From Enemella dayhoffiae (lineage in GTDB: Bacteria > Actinomycetota > Actinomycetes > Propionibacteriales > Propionibacteriaceae): a stretch of 64,000 bases of DNA. The position numbers and the translations under genes were made by a program. The notes under the pieces are model-generated. The model ran no database searches. It was not told the origin of the DNA and was given only the letters and a program-made list of their open reading frames with translations. Below, piece by piece: positions 33,618 through 44,912 of this stretch. Every line of letters begins with the position of its first letter. Positions within the stretch are counted from its first letter, which is position 1. Location: positions 310,001 to 374,000 of the forward strand of contig NZ_NMVQ01000001.1 in NCBI RefSeq assembly GCF_002250625.1. The letters run 5' to 3'.

Positions 33618-35026
33618 TCCGCCGGCTGCGCCGGTGGTTGGGCACCCCTTCGCTGCAGCGCCGGGTGGGCACGCTCACCGCCGTGGCGGTGTTCCTGGGG
33701 GTCGCCCTGACCAGCGTGGCCGGGTATGTCAGCGCCCGCATCTCGCTGTATGACCAGCTCGACAATGAGCTGACCGCCCTGGCCAAGCTCACCGGCGACA
33801 CCGTCGGGTCCGACCTGCAGACCATGGGCGGGATGGACGCCGACTCCCTGCGCGCGGTGAACGTCACGGTGATCCTGCTGAAGGCCGACGGCACCACCGT
33901 CCGCGTCCCCGGGGAGCGGGTCAGCCTCGAACTCGGCCCCGACGAACTGGCCCTGGCCCGCCTGCAGCAGGGCTCCTCAACCCGCACCGGGACCGCCAGC
34001 GACGGGTCGGCGTACCGGATCGCGGCCGTGCCGCTGCCCCAGGCCGACGGGCGCTATGCGCTGGTGCTGGGTCGCCCGCTCGCGCCGACCCTGGCGATCC
34101 TGGACAGCCTGCGGATCGTGCTGACCGTGGTCGGCTCGATCGGCGTGGTGCTGGCGACGATGGTCGGCTCGATCATCGCGCGAAGTTCGGTACGCCCGGT
34201 GGGCGAGTTGTCTGCGGCGGTCGCACGAGTCACCCAGACCGACGTGCTCGACCCGATCGAGGTGCACGGCAACGACGAGCTCTCCGAGCTGACCCGGCAG
34301 TTCAACACCATGTTGCACTCGCTGGCGTCCTCCCGCGCCCGGCAGAACCGGCTGATCGCCGACGCCGGGCACGAGCTGCGCACCCCGCTGACCTCGCTGC
34401 GTACCAACATCGAACTGCTCGTCGCCGACGAGAAGACGCACATGCTGCCCGAGGGCGCCCGCCGCGAGATCCTGTCCGACATCGCCGCCCAGCTGGCCGA
34501 GTTCACCTCGCTGATCGGTGACCTGGTGCAGCTCTCCCGCGGCGACCAGGTACGCCCCGCGCGCGAGCCGGTCGACCTGCGCGACGTGGTCAACGCCGCC
34601 CTGCAGCGGGTACGCCGCCGCGGCCCGGGGCTGTTCTTCGACGTGGAGCTGAACCCGCTCTATCTGATCGGCGAACCGGACACGCTGGAGCGGGCGATCA
34701 CCAACCTGCTCGACAACGCGGTGAAGTTCTCCCCGCCCGGTGGCACGATTCGGGTGCTGCTGGAGGGCGATCAGCTGCGGATCTCCGACCAGGGCCCCGG
34801 CATCGCCGAGGACGATCTGCCGCACATCTTCGACCGGTTCTATCGCTCGGACCGCGCCCGCAACACCCCCGGTACCGGCCTGGGCTTGTCCATCGTCGCC
34901 CAGACCGTCGCCCGCCACGGCGGCTGGGTCCGCGCCTCCCGCTCCGCCGAGGGCGGTGCCGAGTTCACCGTCCGCCTCCCCGGCCGCACCACCCGCGAAG
35001 AACTCCTCGCCGAAGAACTCGTGTAA
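33614..35026 (+). CDS. mprB: Sensor histidine kinase (MprB-like)
   Basis: 470 residues, GTG start. Two membrane segments (about 19-39 and 168-190) enclose a sensor domain of about 130 residues; then HAMP (about 192-245), His box [14 protein letters not shown] with His253, N box [11 protein letters not shown]1 box [10 protein letters not shown] and G2 box GTGLGLSIV. Autophosphorylates and passes phosphate to the regulator encoded upstream. The sensed signal is unknown; MprB proteins sense envelope stress. Confidence 0.9.
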   Translation: MIRRLRRWLGTPSLQRRVGTLTAVAVFLGVALTSVAGYVSARISLYDQLDNELTALAKLTGDTVGSDLQTMGGMDADSLRAVNVTVILLKADGTTVRVPGERVSLELGPDELALARLQQGSSTRTGTASDGSAYRIAAVPLPQADGRYALVLGRPLAPTLAILDSLRIVLTVVGSIGVVLATMVGSIIARSSVRPVGELSAAVARVTQTDVLDPIEVHGNDELSELTRQFNTMLHSLASSRARQNRLIADAGHELRTPLTSLRTNIELLVADEKTHMLPEGARREILSDIAAQLAEFTSLIGDLVQLSRGDQVRPAREPVDLRDVVNAALQRVRRRGPGLFFDVELNPLYLIGEPDTLERAITNLLDNAVKFSPPGGTIRVLLEGDQLRISDQGPGIAEDDLPHIFDRFYRSDRARNTPGTGLGLSIVAQTVARHGGWVRASRSAEGGAEFTVRLPGRTTREELLAEELV

Positions 35027-35042
35027 CGCCCGCTGTTCTCTT

Positions 35043-35205
35043 AAGGGCGGTTCGCGCCCGGGCGGTGAGCGTCGGTAAGGGCGCCTCTGGAAGAGCACCC
35101 AGGAGAAATCCCGCGTCACCGAGTCCCAGCCGTCAGAGCAGCCGCGTGGATTTCGACGACTGCGATGAAGAGCGGGGATTGGGCGCCCGGGCGCGAGCCG
35201 CCCAA
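35043..35205. repeat. Inverted repeat in the convergent gap after the kinase gene
   Basis: The arm at 35043-35062 and the complement of 35186-35205 match at 17 of 20 bases; each arm is itself partly self-complementary (GGGCG...CGCCC). No gene is seen in 35027-35206. Possible bidirectional terminator or small miniature element. Confidence 0.45.
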
Positions 35206-35206
35206 A

Positions 35207-36115
35207 TCAGGACGGCAGGTGGGTGGGGAGGGTGCGCCTTGGGCCGTGGCGTTCGGGGCGTATGCCGGCGAGCTCGACGAGCTGCTGCACCCGGTAGCGG
35301 TGGCCCCGATAGGGCTCCAGCAGTTCCTCGGCGGCGTCATTGTCGAGCTTCTCGCCGGCCAACGCCAGGGTGATCATCCCCGGCACGTGATAGTCGCCGG
35401 TGCTCCAGGCGTCGGGGTCGCCGTGCGCACGCTGGCGTACCTCCGCGGAGGTCCAGGCACCGATTCCGGGCAGCGAACGGAGCGCGGAGTCGGCGTCCGA
35501 CCGCCCGAGGGTACGCTCCAGCGCCGGCCCGCGGCGGGCGGCGCCGACGGCGGCCCGGCTGCGTTTCTGCTCCACCCCGGCCTTCAGCCACGCCCAGCTG
35601 GGAACGGCCGCCCACTGTTCGGCGGTCGGCGGGCACCACATCCCGTACGCCGCAGCGCTCGCCTCCTGCGCGGGGCCGGGGGCCGGCGTACCGAAGCGAC
35701 GCACCAGCAGCCGCTGCGCCCGGAACGCTTCGGCCCCGGTCACCTTCTGCTCGATCACCGCGGGGACCAGCGACTCGACAACCAACCCGGTACGCCCGAC
35801 CCGCAGCCACGGGTTGCGCCGCCAGGCCTCGGCCAGCAGCGGGTGCTCGGGCCGAAACCCACCCACCTCGTCCGCGTCCCCGAGCAGTTCCGGCAACTGG
35901 TCCAGCGCCCACGCCGCCCCCGCGCCCCAGGCGTACCCGCGCACCTCGACCGCGGTCCCGCGCACCGCCAGCAGCACCGGACCAGAGGGGGTGTTGGCCG
36001 CCCGCCACCAGGTATCGCCGACCCGCCGGTGGGTCGGATCGCCCGTGCCCCGGCGCATCCGACCCAGCAACGGCCCCAGCGGGCGGGGGGTCAGGGCCCG
36101 CTCGAGCGGACTCAC
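35207..36115 (-). CDS. AlkA-like DNA-3-methyladenine glycosylase (HhH-GPD)
   Basis: 302 residues from GTG 36115, which overlaps the upstream stop by GTGA. The helix-hairpin-helix LRSLPGIGAWTSAEV is followed by the catalytic Asp in STGDYHVP (about Asp241). The N-terminal part (about 30-110) is the AlkA-like beta-rich domain. It removes alkylated bases in base-excision repair. Coupled to a DUF3152 protein with no obvious shared function. Confidence 0.87.
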   Translation of the reverse strand: MSPLERALTPRPLGPLLGRMRRGTGDPTHRRVGDTWWRAANTPSGPVLLAVRGTAVEVRGYAWGAGAAWALDQLPELLGDADEVGGFRPEHPLLAEAWRRNPWLRVGRTGLVVESLVPAVIEQKVTGAEAFRAQRLLVRRFGTPAPGPAQEASAAAYGMWCPPTAEQWAAVPSWAWLKAGVEQKRSRAAVGAARRGPALERTLGRSDADSALRSLPGIGAWTSAEVRQRAHGDPDAWSTGDYHVPGMITLALAGEKLDNDAAEELLEPYRGHRYRVQQLVELAGIRPERHGPRRTLPTHLPS

Positions 36116-36960
36116 GGCGTACGCCCGGGCTGCGGCCACGAGTTGGCGCGGCAGCCGTCCAGCCCCTTGGTCTGCTGCATCATCACCGGCGCCACCTGGC
36201 CCGGGGCGGGGCACTCGGAGTGCTGGTGGCCGAGGAAGTGCCCGACCTCGTGGTTGACCAGATATCTCCGATAGCCGGCGACGTCGCCGCGATAGTCCGG
36301 CACGGCCTCCACCCAGCGGCGGGCGTTGAGGTTCACCCCCTGGCCCTGCTGGCAGGACACCTCGCCGAGGGTCTTCAGCGGCAGGCAGCGCTGGTCGGTG
36401 GTGTCCGGGGTGAGCACGCGCAGCGTCAGCTCGGCGGGCCCGGTCCCGACGAAGTCGAAGTGCGCTTCGCCGCGGGAGGTCCAGCTGCGCGGGTCCTGCA
36501 GCACGTCGGCGGCCTCGCGGGCCACCGCCTCCGGGTCGAGGGCCAGGCCCTGCTCGACCTCGACCCGGATCCGGATCGATCGACCCCTCTGACCGGCCGG
36601 GGCGGGTCGGGCGAAGGCGGCCAGGCGGACCTCCCCGGTCCCGTGCTGCGGTACCGGCGGCGGTGTGGGAGCTCCGGGAGCCGGCGCGGGCGCGGGCGGC
36701 CCGGGGGTGGCCGGCGCGCCGGCCGGCGGCGTGCCTCCTGTGGCCGCGGGTGTCGCCTCGGCCGCCGGCTGCGGCGTACCCTGACTCCCCGAACCCGCCT
36801 CAAAGGCGCCGCCCCAGACCAGCAACCAGCTGGTCACCCCGATCGCGACGATCGCCGCCAGCAGGGGCTTCCAGCGCTGTTTCGGGCGCGCTGGGGGGCG
36901 CCGGGAAGAGGCTCGCTTTGCTACTCGGGGGGTAGATTTCGGAGAATCAGGTGGGCGCAT
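36112..36960 (-). CDS. DUF3152 membrane-anchored metalloprotease-like protein
   Basis: 282 residues from ATG 36960. A basic N-terminus and one membrane segment (about 34-52) are followed by a long Ala/Pro/Gly linker (about 55-105) and the DUF3152 domain outside the membrane. That domain has a zinc-protease-like motif HEVGHFLGHQH (about 237-247) with conserved Cys in CLPLKTLGEVSC. Proteolysis has not been shown for the family as far as I know. Divergent from the YibE/F gene and coupled to the AlkA-like gene. Confidence 0.85.
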   Translation of the reverse strand: MRPPDSPKSTPRVAKRASSRRPPARPKQRWKPLLAAIVAIGVTSWLLVWGGAFEAGSGSQGTPQPAAEATPAATGGTPPAGAPATPGPPAPAPAPGAPTPPPVPQHGTGEVRLAAFARPAPAGQRGRSIRIRVEVEQGLALDPEAVAREAADVLQDPRSWTSRGEAHFDFVGTGPAELTLRVLTPDTTDQRCLPLKTLGEVSCQQGQGVNLNARRWVEAVPDYRGDVAGYRRYLVNHEVGHFLGHQHSECPAPGQVAPVMMQQTKGLDGCRANSWPQPGRTP

Positions 36961-37018
36961 GCCCACCGCCGAAGCCGTTCCAAGAACCACGCATCGTTGA
37001 AAAAGACTAGGTCATAAC

Positions 37019-38311
37019 GTGTCCCACACCCATACCAGCACGCCCGCGTCCCGCTCTCCGGAGGATCTGGCGCGGCAGCGACGTGCCCTGCGCCTGATGA
37101 TCATCGCGCTGATCCCGATCGCGGTCTGGACCCTGGGCGCGTTGATCGTGATGTGGCCGACCAACGTCAAGGCCCACCTGACCGAGGGCATCTCCACCTA
37201 TTCGGTGCAGGGCCTCAGCATCGAGACCGGCCGGATGATCGAGGTCGCCGAGATCAACTGCGAGGGCACCACCGGCTCCACCCCGACGGGCCCCGCACAG
37301 TCCTGCGGCAAGGCCCGGGTGGAGATGCTGACCGGTCCCGAGAAGGGGCAGATCATCGACGAGGTCACCCTGAAGGCGTCCGACTTCTCCTCCGGCGCCG
37401 AGGCCGGACAGAAGGTACGCCTGTTCCGGGTGCCGATGGAGGGCATGCCGGCGCAGTACCAGTTCAACGACTTCGAGCGCAGTACGCCGATGCTGGTGTT
37501 CACCGCCCTGTTCGCGCTGGCGGTGGTCGCGGTCGCCCGGTTGCGAGGGCTGTTGTCCCTGATCGGGCTCGGGTTCGCGGCGTTCATCCTGGTCAAGTTC
37601 ATGTTCCCGGCGCTGGTGGTCGGGTCGAACCCGATCCTGGTCGGCCTGGTCGGCGGGTCGGCGATCATGTTCGTGGTGCTCTATACCGCGCACGGGTTCA
37701 GCGCCAGAACCACAACCGCGCTGCTGGGCACCCTGTTCGGCCTGTTCGCCGCGGCCGGGCTCGGCTACGTGGCGACCAAATGGGCCCACTTCACCGGGGT
37801 CACCAGCGAGGACGACTTCGTGCTGCAGGCGGCGGCGCCGGACCTGAAACTCACCTCGGTGGTGATCTGCGGAATCATGGTGGCCGGCCTCGGCGTGCTC
37901 AACGACGTGACGATCACCCAGGCCTCCGCGGTCTGGGAGCTGGCCGAGGCCGATCCGGACGGGCCGCGACTGTTCCGCCGGGCGATGCGGATCGGACGCG
38001 ACCACATCGCCTCCACCGTCTATACGATCGCGTTCGCCACCGCCGGTGCGACGCTCGGCACGATGCTGCTGCTGAGCATCTATCAGCGGCCGCTGTTCGA
38101 GGTGATCCAGACCGAAACCTTCGCCCAGGAGATCATGCGGACCGTCGTCGGCTCGATCGGACTGGTGCTGGCGGTGCCGCTGACCACCGCGATCGGCGTG
38201 GCCGTGGTGAGCGCCTCCAAGAAGTCGCGCGGCGAGATCTCGCTGGCCACCGACGGCCCCACCGCCGGTCCGGGCGACGAACTGGTCGACAAGGACCGCT
38301 ACCGGTCCTGA
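37019..38311 (+). CDS. YibE/F family multi-pass membrane protein
   Basis: 430 residues, GTG start. One N-terminal helix (about 25-45), an extracytoplasmic domain (about 50-150) and then about seven helices; matches YibE/F (LRGLLSLIGLGFAAFILVKF, VGLVGGSAIMFVVLYTAHGF, GVLNDVTITQASAVWEL). The function is unknown; the family is suggested to be a transporter or permease-like protein. Ends with a strong hairpin. Confidence 0.85.
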   Translation: MSHTHTSTPASRSPEDLARQRRALRLMIIALIPIAVWTLGALIVMWPTNVKAHLTEGISTYSVQGLSIETGRMIEVAEINCEGTTGSTPTGPAQSCGKARVEMLTGPEKGQIIDEVTLKASDFSSGAEAGQKVRLFRVPMEGMPAQYQFNDFERSTPMLVFTALFALAVVAVARLRGLLSLIGLGFAAFILVKFMFPALVVGSNPILVGLVGGSAIMFVVLYTAHGFSARTTTALLGTLFGLFAAAGLGYVATKWAHFTGVTSEDDFVLQAAAPDLKLTSVVICGIMVAGLGVLNDVTITQASAVWELAEADPDGPRLFRRAMRIGRDHIASTVYTIAFATAGATLGTMLLLSIYQRPLFEVIQTETFAQEIMRTVVGSIGLVLAVPLTTAIGVAVVSASKKSRGEISLATDGPTAGPGDELVDKDRYRS

Positions 38312-38324
38312 TCGCCTGAGCATC

Positions 38325-38355
38325 CTGCACCGCCGGAGACCTCTCCGGGGTGCAG
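38325..38355 (+). terminator. Hairpin after the YibE/F gene
   Basis: CTGCACC-g-CCGGAG, a 4-nt loop, CTCCGG-GGTGCAG: a 13-bp stem with one bulged base. No T run follows. The rest of 38356-38507 shows no gene. Confidence 0.6.
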
Positions 38356-38532
38356 CCAGCCCACCGCTCCGTTCGGGGCCGGGTCTCGGCTCGGCCCACA
38401 GCGGCTCAGCCTGCACCTGGTGCACGGACGCACTGCGGAATCGGTCGACTGAACGCCCACGCCGGGGTCGCCGTACCGACCCGCCATCGGGGCACGTACG
38501 CTCGAACGCAGACCCGATCGAAAGGAGGCGCC

Positions 38533-39186
38533 ATGGCACGCATCGCACTGATCGGCGGCCACGGCAAGATCGCCCTGCTGGCCGCCCCGCTGCTGTCCGC
38601 CGACGGACACCAGGTCGACTCGATCATCCGCAACCCCGACCACCTCGACGACGTCGCGGACGCCCGCGCCAATCCTGTGCTCGCCGACGTGGAATCGCTC
38701 GACACCGACCAGTTGCGCGAACTGCTGCGGGACCACGACGTGGTGATCTGGTCGGCCGGTGCCGGCGGCGGCAACCCCGCCCGCACCCGGGCCGTGGACC
38801 AGGAGGCGGCCATCCGCACCATGGACGCCGCAGGCCGGGCCGGCGTACCCCGGTTCGTGATGGTCTCCTACTTCGGTGCCAGCACCGATCACGGCGTACC
38901 CGAGGACAACCCGTTCTTTGCGTACGCCGAGGCCAAGGCGGCGGCCGATGCGCACCTGCGCGGCACCGACCTGCAGTGGACGATCCTGATGCCGAGCTCG
39001 CTCACCCTGGAGGCGGGCACCGGACGCATCGACGCCACCGCCACCCAGTCGGGCAGCGTGTCGCGGGCCGACGTGGCCGAGGTGATCCGGGCCGTGGTGG
39101 CTGCCGATCCGGCAGTGGTGGCCGGGCGGGAGATCTCCTTCAACACCGGTGACACCCCGATCTCCGAGGTCGTCGCCGCCGCCTGA
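38533..39186 (+). CDS. NAD(P)-binding SDR-like oxidoreductase (atypical SDR5)
   Basis: 217 residues from ATG 38533, with a near-perfect AAAGGAGG upstream and a TACGCT -10 at 38508. Rossmann motif ALIGGHGKIA (5-14), VIWSAGAGGG as the second-strand region, FVMVSYFGAS and FFAYAEAKAAAD (the Tyr-Lys-like pair, not strictly YxxxK). Atypical SDRs of this type act as NAD(P)H-dependent reductases or epimerase-like sensors; the substrate is unknown. Confidence 0.85.
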   Translation: MARIALIGGHGKIALLAAPLLSADGHQVDSIIRNPDHLDDVADARANPVLADVESLDTDQLRELLRDHDVVIWSAGAGGGNPARTRAVDQEAAIRTMDAAGRAGVPRFVMVSYFGASTDHGVPEDNPFFAYAEAKAAADAHLRGTDLQWTILMPSSLTLEAGTGRIDATATQSGSVSRADVAEVIRAVVAADPAVVAGREISFNTGDTPISEVVAAA

Positions 39187-39202
39187 AAACTTTCGGTGCT
39201 GG

Positions 39203-39228
39203 TGTCGCATCCGGCCCACCCCGTTCGT
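39203..39228 (+). promoter_or_regulatory. Candidate ECF-type promoter of the DGPF-sigma operon
   Basis: TGTCGC (39203-39208) and CGT (39226-39228) are 17 nt apart. This resembles the -35 TGTCGA and CG-rich -10 described for ECF42 sigma factors, so the operon may be autoregulated. Confidence 0.4.
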
Positions 39229-39282
39229 GGAGGGGGTGCGGGCACGGCAATAGGGTCGGTGCCCACGACGATAGGAACGATC

Positions 39283-39648
39283 ATGGCCCAGTATCTGATT
39301 TCGGTGATCCACGAGGCCGGTGTCCAGGAGCGCGAGTTCGGGCCCTACGCCGACGAGGCCGCGATGATGGACGCCTTCCGGCGGACCGGTGAGTTCAACG
39401 AGAAGCTGATGAAGGACAACAAGTGGGTCTTCGCGGGCGGGCTGACCGCGCCGAGTGACGCCACCGTGGTCGACGGCACCGGCAGCGACCCGGTCGTCAC
39501 CGACGGACCGTACGCCGAGTCGAAGGAATACCTGGGTGGGTTCTGGGTGATCGAGGCCGACGACCTGGACGAGGCGATCCGGTTGGCCGCCGAAGGATCG
39601 AACGCCTGCGGCAGCCCGGTCGAGGTGCGCCCGCTGCAGGGGGCGTGA
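39283..39648 (+). CDS. DGPF / YCII-related protein
   Basis: 121 residues from ATG 39283. Ferredoxin-like YCII fold with the family hallmark VTDGPYAESKEYLGGFWVIE. Biochemical role unknown. DGPF proteins are typically encoded beside ECF42 sigma factors and form their regulon; here the sigma gene starts 4 nt after the stop. Confidence 0.9.
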   Translation: MAQYLISVIHEAGVQEREFGPYADEAAMMDAFRRTGEFNEKLMKDNKWVFAGGLTAPSDATVVDGTGSDPVVTDGPYAESKEYLGGFWVIEADDLDEAIRLAAEGSNACGSPVEVRPLQGA

Positions 39649-39652
39649 GCCG

Positions 39653-40874
<1,222 letters not shown>

Positions 40875-40885
<11 letters not shown>

Positions 40886-43541
40886 CCTTGATCAGGCCGC
40901 GGGCGCCGCGCTCCATCTCCACGAACGAGTGGTTCACGAACGTGTAGGTGCCGGGCTCGTCAAACACCAGCTCCACGAAACCGCCCTGGGCCGCGGCCAG
41001 GTCGAGCGCCTGCGCGCCGCCGCCCTCGGGGTTGTTCGGGCGCAGCAGATAGGCGCCCTCCTTGAACACCGTGTCGAACTGGGCACCCACGACGTGGAAG
41101 GAGATCCCGCGGCTCGGGCCCGCCGCGAGCACCCAGATCCGTACCCGCTCCCCGACCCGCGCGGTGAGCGGGTCGAACACGTACTGGTTGGCGTGGCCGT
41201 TCCAGATCGTCAGGTCCGGTGCCTCGTTGGCGATCTTGGCCGAGTCGGTCTCACCACCGGGTGGACCGAGGTATGCCTCCTGCTGGATCAGCAGGAATTC
41301 CCTGTCCACCTTGGCAATCCCGCGCGGTGGCACAACAACCGCCCCATACATCCCGGCGGCGATGTGCGCCGACATCGGCATCGTCGAACAGTGATACAGC
41401 CAGATCCCCGCACGATGGGTGACGAACCGATAGTCCAGCGACTCCCCCGGTGCGATCGTGCGCATCGTGTTGTCCGGTGCGACCGTGCCGGCATGGAAGT
41501 CGACCGAGTGACCCATCGAGCCGCGATTCACCAGCCGGCAGGAAATCCGGTCGCCGAGATTGGCGTTGACCGTCGGCCCCATCACCCGACCGTTGTAGGT
41601 CATCGCGTGCTGGATCACCCCCGGCGCCAACTCCTGATCGGCCTCGGTGACGGTCAGCTGGATGCTGCGCTCGGGGCTCGGCAGCACCGGTTCGAGAACC
41701 GCCGAGCGGGTGCGGAAACCCGGACCGGGTGGCTTGCTCAGGTCGACCTGCTGCCGGGTGGAACCGACGGCGACCGGTGGACCGGCCGGAGCGCCCGCCC
41801 CGGGAGTCGTGACGTGGAAGAGCATGCCCATCGACCGGTGTCCGACGATGCTGCACCAGCCCTCGACCGGAGCGCCGATCACCCCGGCGTCCAGCACCGA
41901 CGTCTGGCCGGGCGGGAGCCGTTTCGTGCTGGCGCCGGTGGCCAGGTAGAGGTCGTGCACCTGCTCGGGATCCTCGTTGACCAAGGTGATCTCGAGCCTG
42001 TTGCCGACCGGCACCTGGACGGTGTCCGGGTGGAACCGCATCCCGTTGGCGACCACGCGGACCCGGGTGGTCTGCCCGGTCGCGGCCACCGCACCCTGCG
42101 CGGCGGTCGGCGTACCGGAGCCGCCGACCGCCCGCCCGATCGCGACCGCACCGAGCACCCCGCCCAGCCCCATCACCGCCTCGACGAAGTCGCGCCGCTG
42201 GCTGGGCGCCTCGAGCACGCCGCTCGTCACCTTTTCGGATTTCACCCTCTGGGCAGGGTTTCCCTTGACCGGTTCGGTGTCCGCGGTTGGCGCGGTTACC
42301 TTGGTGCAGCCCCGGGTGACCAGGCGCACCATTCGCACGATGAGCACGACGATGCTGGCCAGGGCGACCAGCGCGAGCAGCGAGGTGAGCACCCGGATCC
42401 AGGAGTTGTCGCTGGCCAGGAACGCCACCAGGCTGGCGTTCAGCACCGCGACCCGGGCGGCGCCGAACCGGTTCATCTCCGCACAGCTGGCGCGCACCAC
42501 CTTCGGCCCACCGCCCATCACCGTCGGCATCAGATAACTCATCGCGCCGAACAGCAGCTGGGCAAGGAATCCTGCCACGAACGGCACCGTGAACCGCTGC
42601 ACCTGCCCGGCGGCCAGCGAGGGGTGATCGGTGCGCAGCAGCAGCACGGCCAACCCGACCAGGCAGCCGACCAGCCAGACCAGTGCCGCACCGATCGAGT
42701 AGGCCGGGAAATCCTGCGGGGGTTTGCGCAGCGCGCACCGCAGGAGCGGGATGCCTATCAGCACCAGCCCGATCAGGTACGCCACCAGTCCCACCGCGAC
42801 CACCGGCATCCAGCCCGCGAGTGCGGCCACCGCGGCGATCAGCACACCCCCGGCCATAGCCCACAGTGCGCGCCGCCCGGCACGCTCCTGATCCGGTTCC
42901 ATCTTCGTCCGGAGCACGGTGGGCCACAGGGTGATCAGGGTGCCGATCGCGGTCAGCCCGACGAAGCCGAGCACGTTCACGAGCTGGTGGGCGAGCAGCA
43001 GTTTTCCCTGCCAGGGTTCGGGTTGGCTCAACGCCATCGCCCCGCCGAGCACCGCGCCGACCGGCAGCAGCAGGGCCGCCGCGACGTACCACCGCACGGT
43101 GAACGCGAAGCGACCACCCAGCGAGCCGCGCAGCTGCGTCAGCAGCGACCAGGCGTACCAACAGAGCGCCAACCCGATCACCGCCGCGCCGCCGATCGCC
43201 ATGGCCCCGACGCCGGCCACCATGCCGACGCTGGTGATCACGATGCCCAGGTTGAGCACCCAGAGCCGACTCAGCTGGGAACCCCTGTCACCGGCCCGGC
43301 TGCGCAGCAGCGTGTCGGTGAAGTGCTGTCCCCAGATCAGGATCGAGTTGGTGACCAGGCCCAGGGTGAACAGGTGCACGAGCAGCCACCGCGACTGCGG
43401 CACCCAGCGGTGCACGAACGCCAGCACCAGCAGGGCGACCATCCACCCCAGCACCGGGCGGGCCGCGCGACGGTGCCACGCGCGGCGATCCATCGGGTCC
43501 CGGGATGAGGTGCTCGACGGTTCGGACAGGCGCACGGACAT
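40875..43541 (-). CDS. nirK: Fusion of membrane domain, cupredoxin and copper nitrite reductase (NirK/AniA-like)
   Basis: 888 residues. Residues about 28-410 hold about ten membrane helices; 470-590 form a cupredoxin with a full type-1 copper set (His in VHDLY, then WCSIVGHRSMGM); about 620-888 is an AniA-like two-domain reductase with SVDFH (catalytic Asp and His, about 676-680), type-1 site LYHCSTMPMSAHIAAGM (about 714-730), FHVVG (about 815) and NHSF (about 869) for type-2 copper. It should reduce nitrite to NO at the outer membrane face. The extra cupredoxin could feed electrons internally and the membrane part may bring them from quinol. The ATG lies 7 nt after TAGACT (leaderless). Confidence 0.88.
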
Positions 43542-43548
43542 GCCGCCG

Positions 43549-43554
43549 AGTCTA
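43549..43554 (-). promoter_or_regulatory. -10 element of the nitrite reductase fusion gene
   Basis: TAGACT on the minus strand, 7 nt before ATG 43541. No FNR-like site was recognised next to it. Confidence 0.5.
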
Positions 43555-43602
43555 GTTTCCGGAACCCCTTTTTACCATTTTTCCCGTTTCAAAACAGCCG
43601 CC

Positions 43603-44388
43603 TCAGAACCCCTGCCAGTCCGGCTTTCCCCGCGCCGCCTCGACGAAATAGGAGGCGAGCTGCAGCCGCGACGCCGCGGCCGGGTCGAGGAACACGGTGA
43701 CGTGCGGATGGAATTGCAGCACCGAGCCGGGCCACATCGCGGTGACGGGTCCCTCCACCAGGTGGTGCACCGCCTCTGCCTTGGCCCGACCGTTGGCGAG
43801 CAGCACGATGTGGCGGGCATCCATGATCGTGCCGACACCCTGAGTGAGGCAGTGCCGGGGAACGGCGTCGACGTCGCCGTCGAAGAAGCGGGCGTTGTCG
43901 GCCCGGGTCTGCGCGGTGAGGGTTTTGATCCGGGTTCGGGAGGCGAGCGAGGAGCCCGGTTCGTTGAACGCGATGTGGCCGTCGGTGCCGATCCCGAGCA
44001 GTTGCAGGTCCACCCCGCCGGCCTCGCGGATCTGATCCTCGTACGCCGCACACGCGGCGGCCAGGTCGTCGGCCAGCCCGTCCGGGCCGTGCACCCGATC
44101 GGCGGGCAGGTCCACCTTGGCGGTGAAGTCGCGGTCGATCACGTGCCGGTAGCGCTGCGGATGGTCCGCGGCCAGCCCGACGTATTCGTCCAGCATGAAC
44201 GCCTGCCCCGCGGCCATGGTCAGCTCGCCGGCCCCCACCCGCCGACCCAGCTCGTCGTACACCCAGACCGGGCTGGAACCCGTGGCCACCCCGAGCACCG
44301 CATCCGGCTTGTCGCGATAGAGGGCGGTGATCACGTCGGCGGCCAGGCGGGCCGACTCCTGCGGGGTGTCGCTGACGATGACCTCCAT
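43603..44388 (-). CDS. nagB: Glucosamine-6-phosphate deaminase NagB
   Basis: 261 residues. Converts glucosamine-6-phosphate to fructose-6-phosphate and ammonia. Signatures: LGVATGSSPVWVYDEL (phosphate loop), FMLDEYVGLA (catalytic Asp), and LLGIGTDGHIAFNEPGSS with the catalytic Asp/His. Preceded by AAAGGCCGCCG. No nagA or transporter nearby. A T-rich stretch (43566-43585) between it and the nirK start could serve as its terminator tail. Confidence 0.94.
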   Translation of the reverse strand: MEVIVSDTPQESARLAADVITALYRDKPDAVLGVATGSSPVWVYDELGRRVGAGELTMAAGQAFMLDEYVGLAADHPQRYRHVIDRDFTAKVDLPADRVHGPDGLADDLAAACAAYEDQIREAGGVDLQLLGIGTDGHIAFNEPGSSLASRTRIKTLTAQTRADNARFFDGDVDAVPRHCLTQGVGTIMDARHIVLLANGRAKAEAVHHLVEGPVTAMWPGSVLQFHPHVTVFLDPAAASRLQLASYFVEAARGKPDWQGF

Positions 44389-44445
44389 CGGCGGCCTTTC
44401 GGTTCGTGGATCTGCGCCATGGACTCTACTGCCGGCGCGCGGCGC

Positions 44446-44815
44446 TCAGTCAGCGGGTCGGCGTACCCACAGGTGCCGCCCGGTCACCGCGAGCAGCACC
44501 CAGGTGGCCAGCTGCAACACCGCGACCGCGGCGATCAGCAGCGGCAGCGCGTGGAGCACCCGGTGGCCGACACGGTCATAGCCGAAGCCGGTGATCGGGG
44601 CCGCGATCGCCGACGCGAGCTCCCCCCGGCGTACGCCAACGGGACGGCGGCCAGCGGAAGCACCTTTGCGGTGGTCAGGTGGAAGCCGATCACGCCGAAG
44701 GTGACCAGCCCGGCGGTCGCGGTCCCGGCCGCCGCGGCGAACAGCCAGAACCCCCGCCCGAGATGGCGGCCGACCGCTTCGGAGAACCAGCCGGTGCGGG
44801 TGGTCGAGGGAGCGG
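44446..44815 (-). pseudogene. MFS transporter remnant (C-terminal part only, frameshifted)
   Basis: Reads RTGWFSEAVGRHLGRGFWLF, then GTATAGLVTFGVIGFHLTTA, KVLPLAAVPLAYAGG on the minus strand. The frame then breaks at a six-C run (44622-44627) and continues ELASAIAAPITGFGYDRVGH, ALPLLIAAVAVLQLATWVLL to a TGA at 44446. These are typical helices of the second half of a major-facilitator protein; the first half is absent. The region 44389-44912 holds nothing else. Confidence 0.7.
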
Positions 44816-44912
44816 GCTGACGGTGGGTTGCTCGGACGGCGGGTCGTGGCTGCGCAGAGGTACCCAGCCCAGCCAGCGCCGCCAGGGGGTGCCGGACTCG
44901 GCCGGTTCCGGC

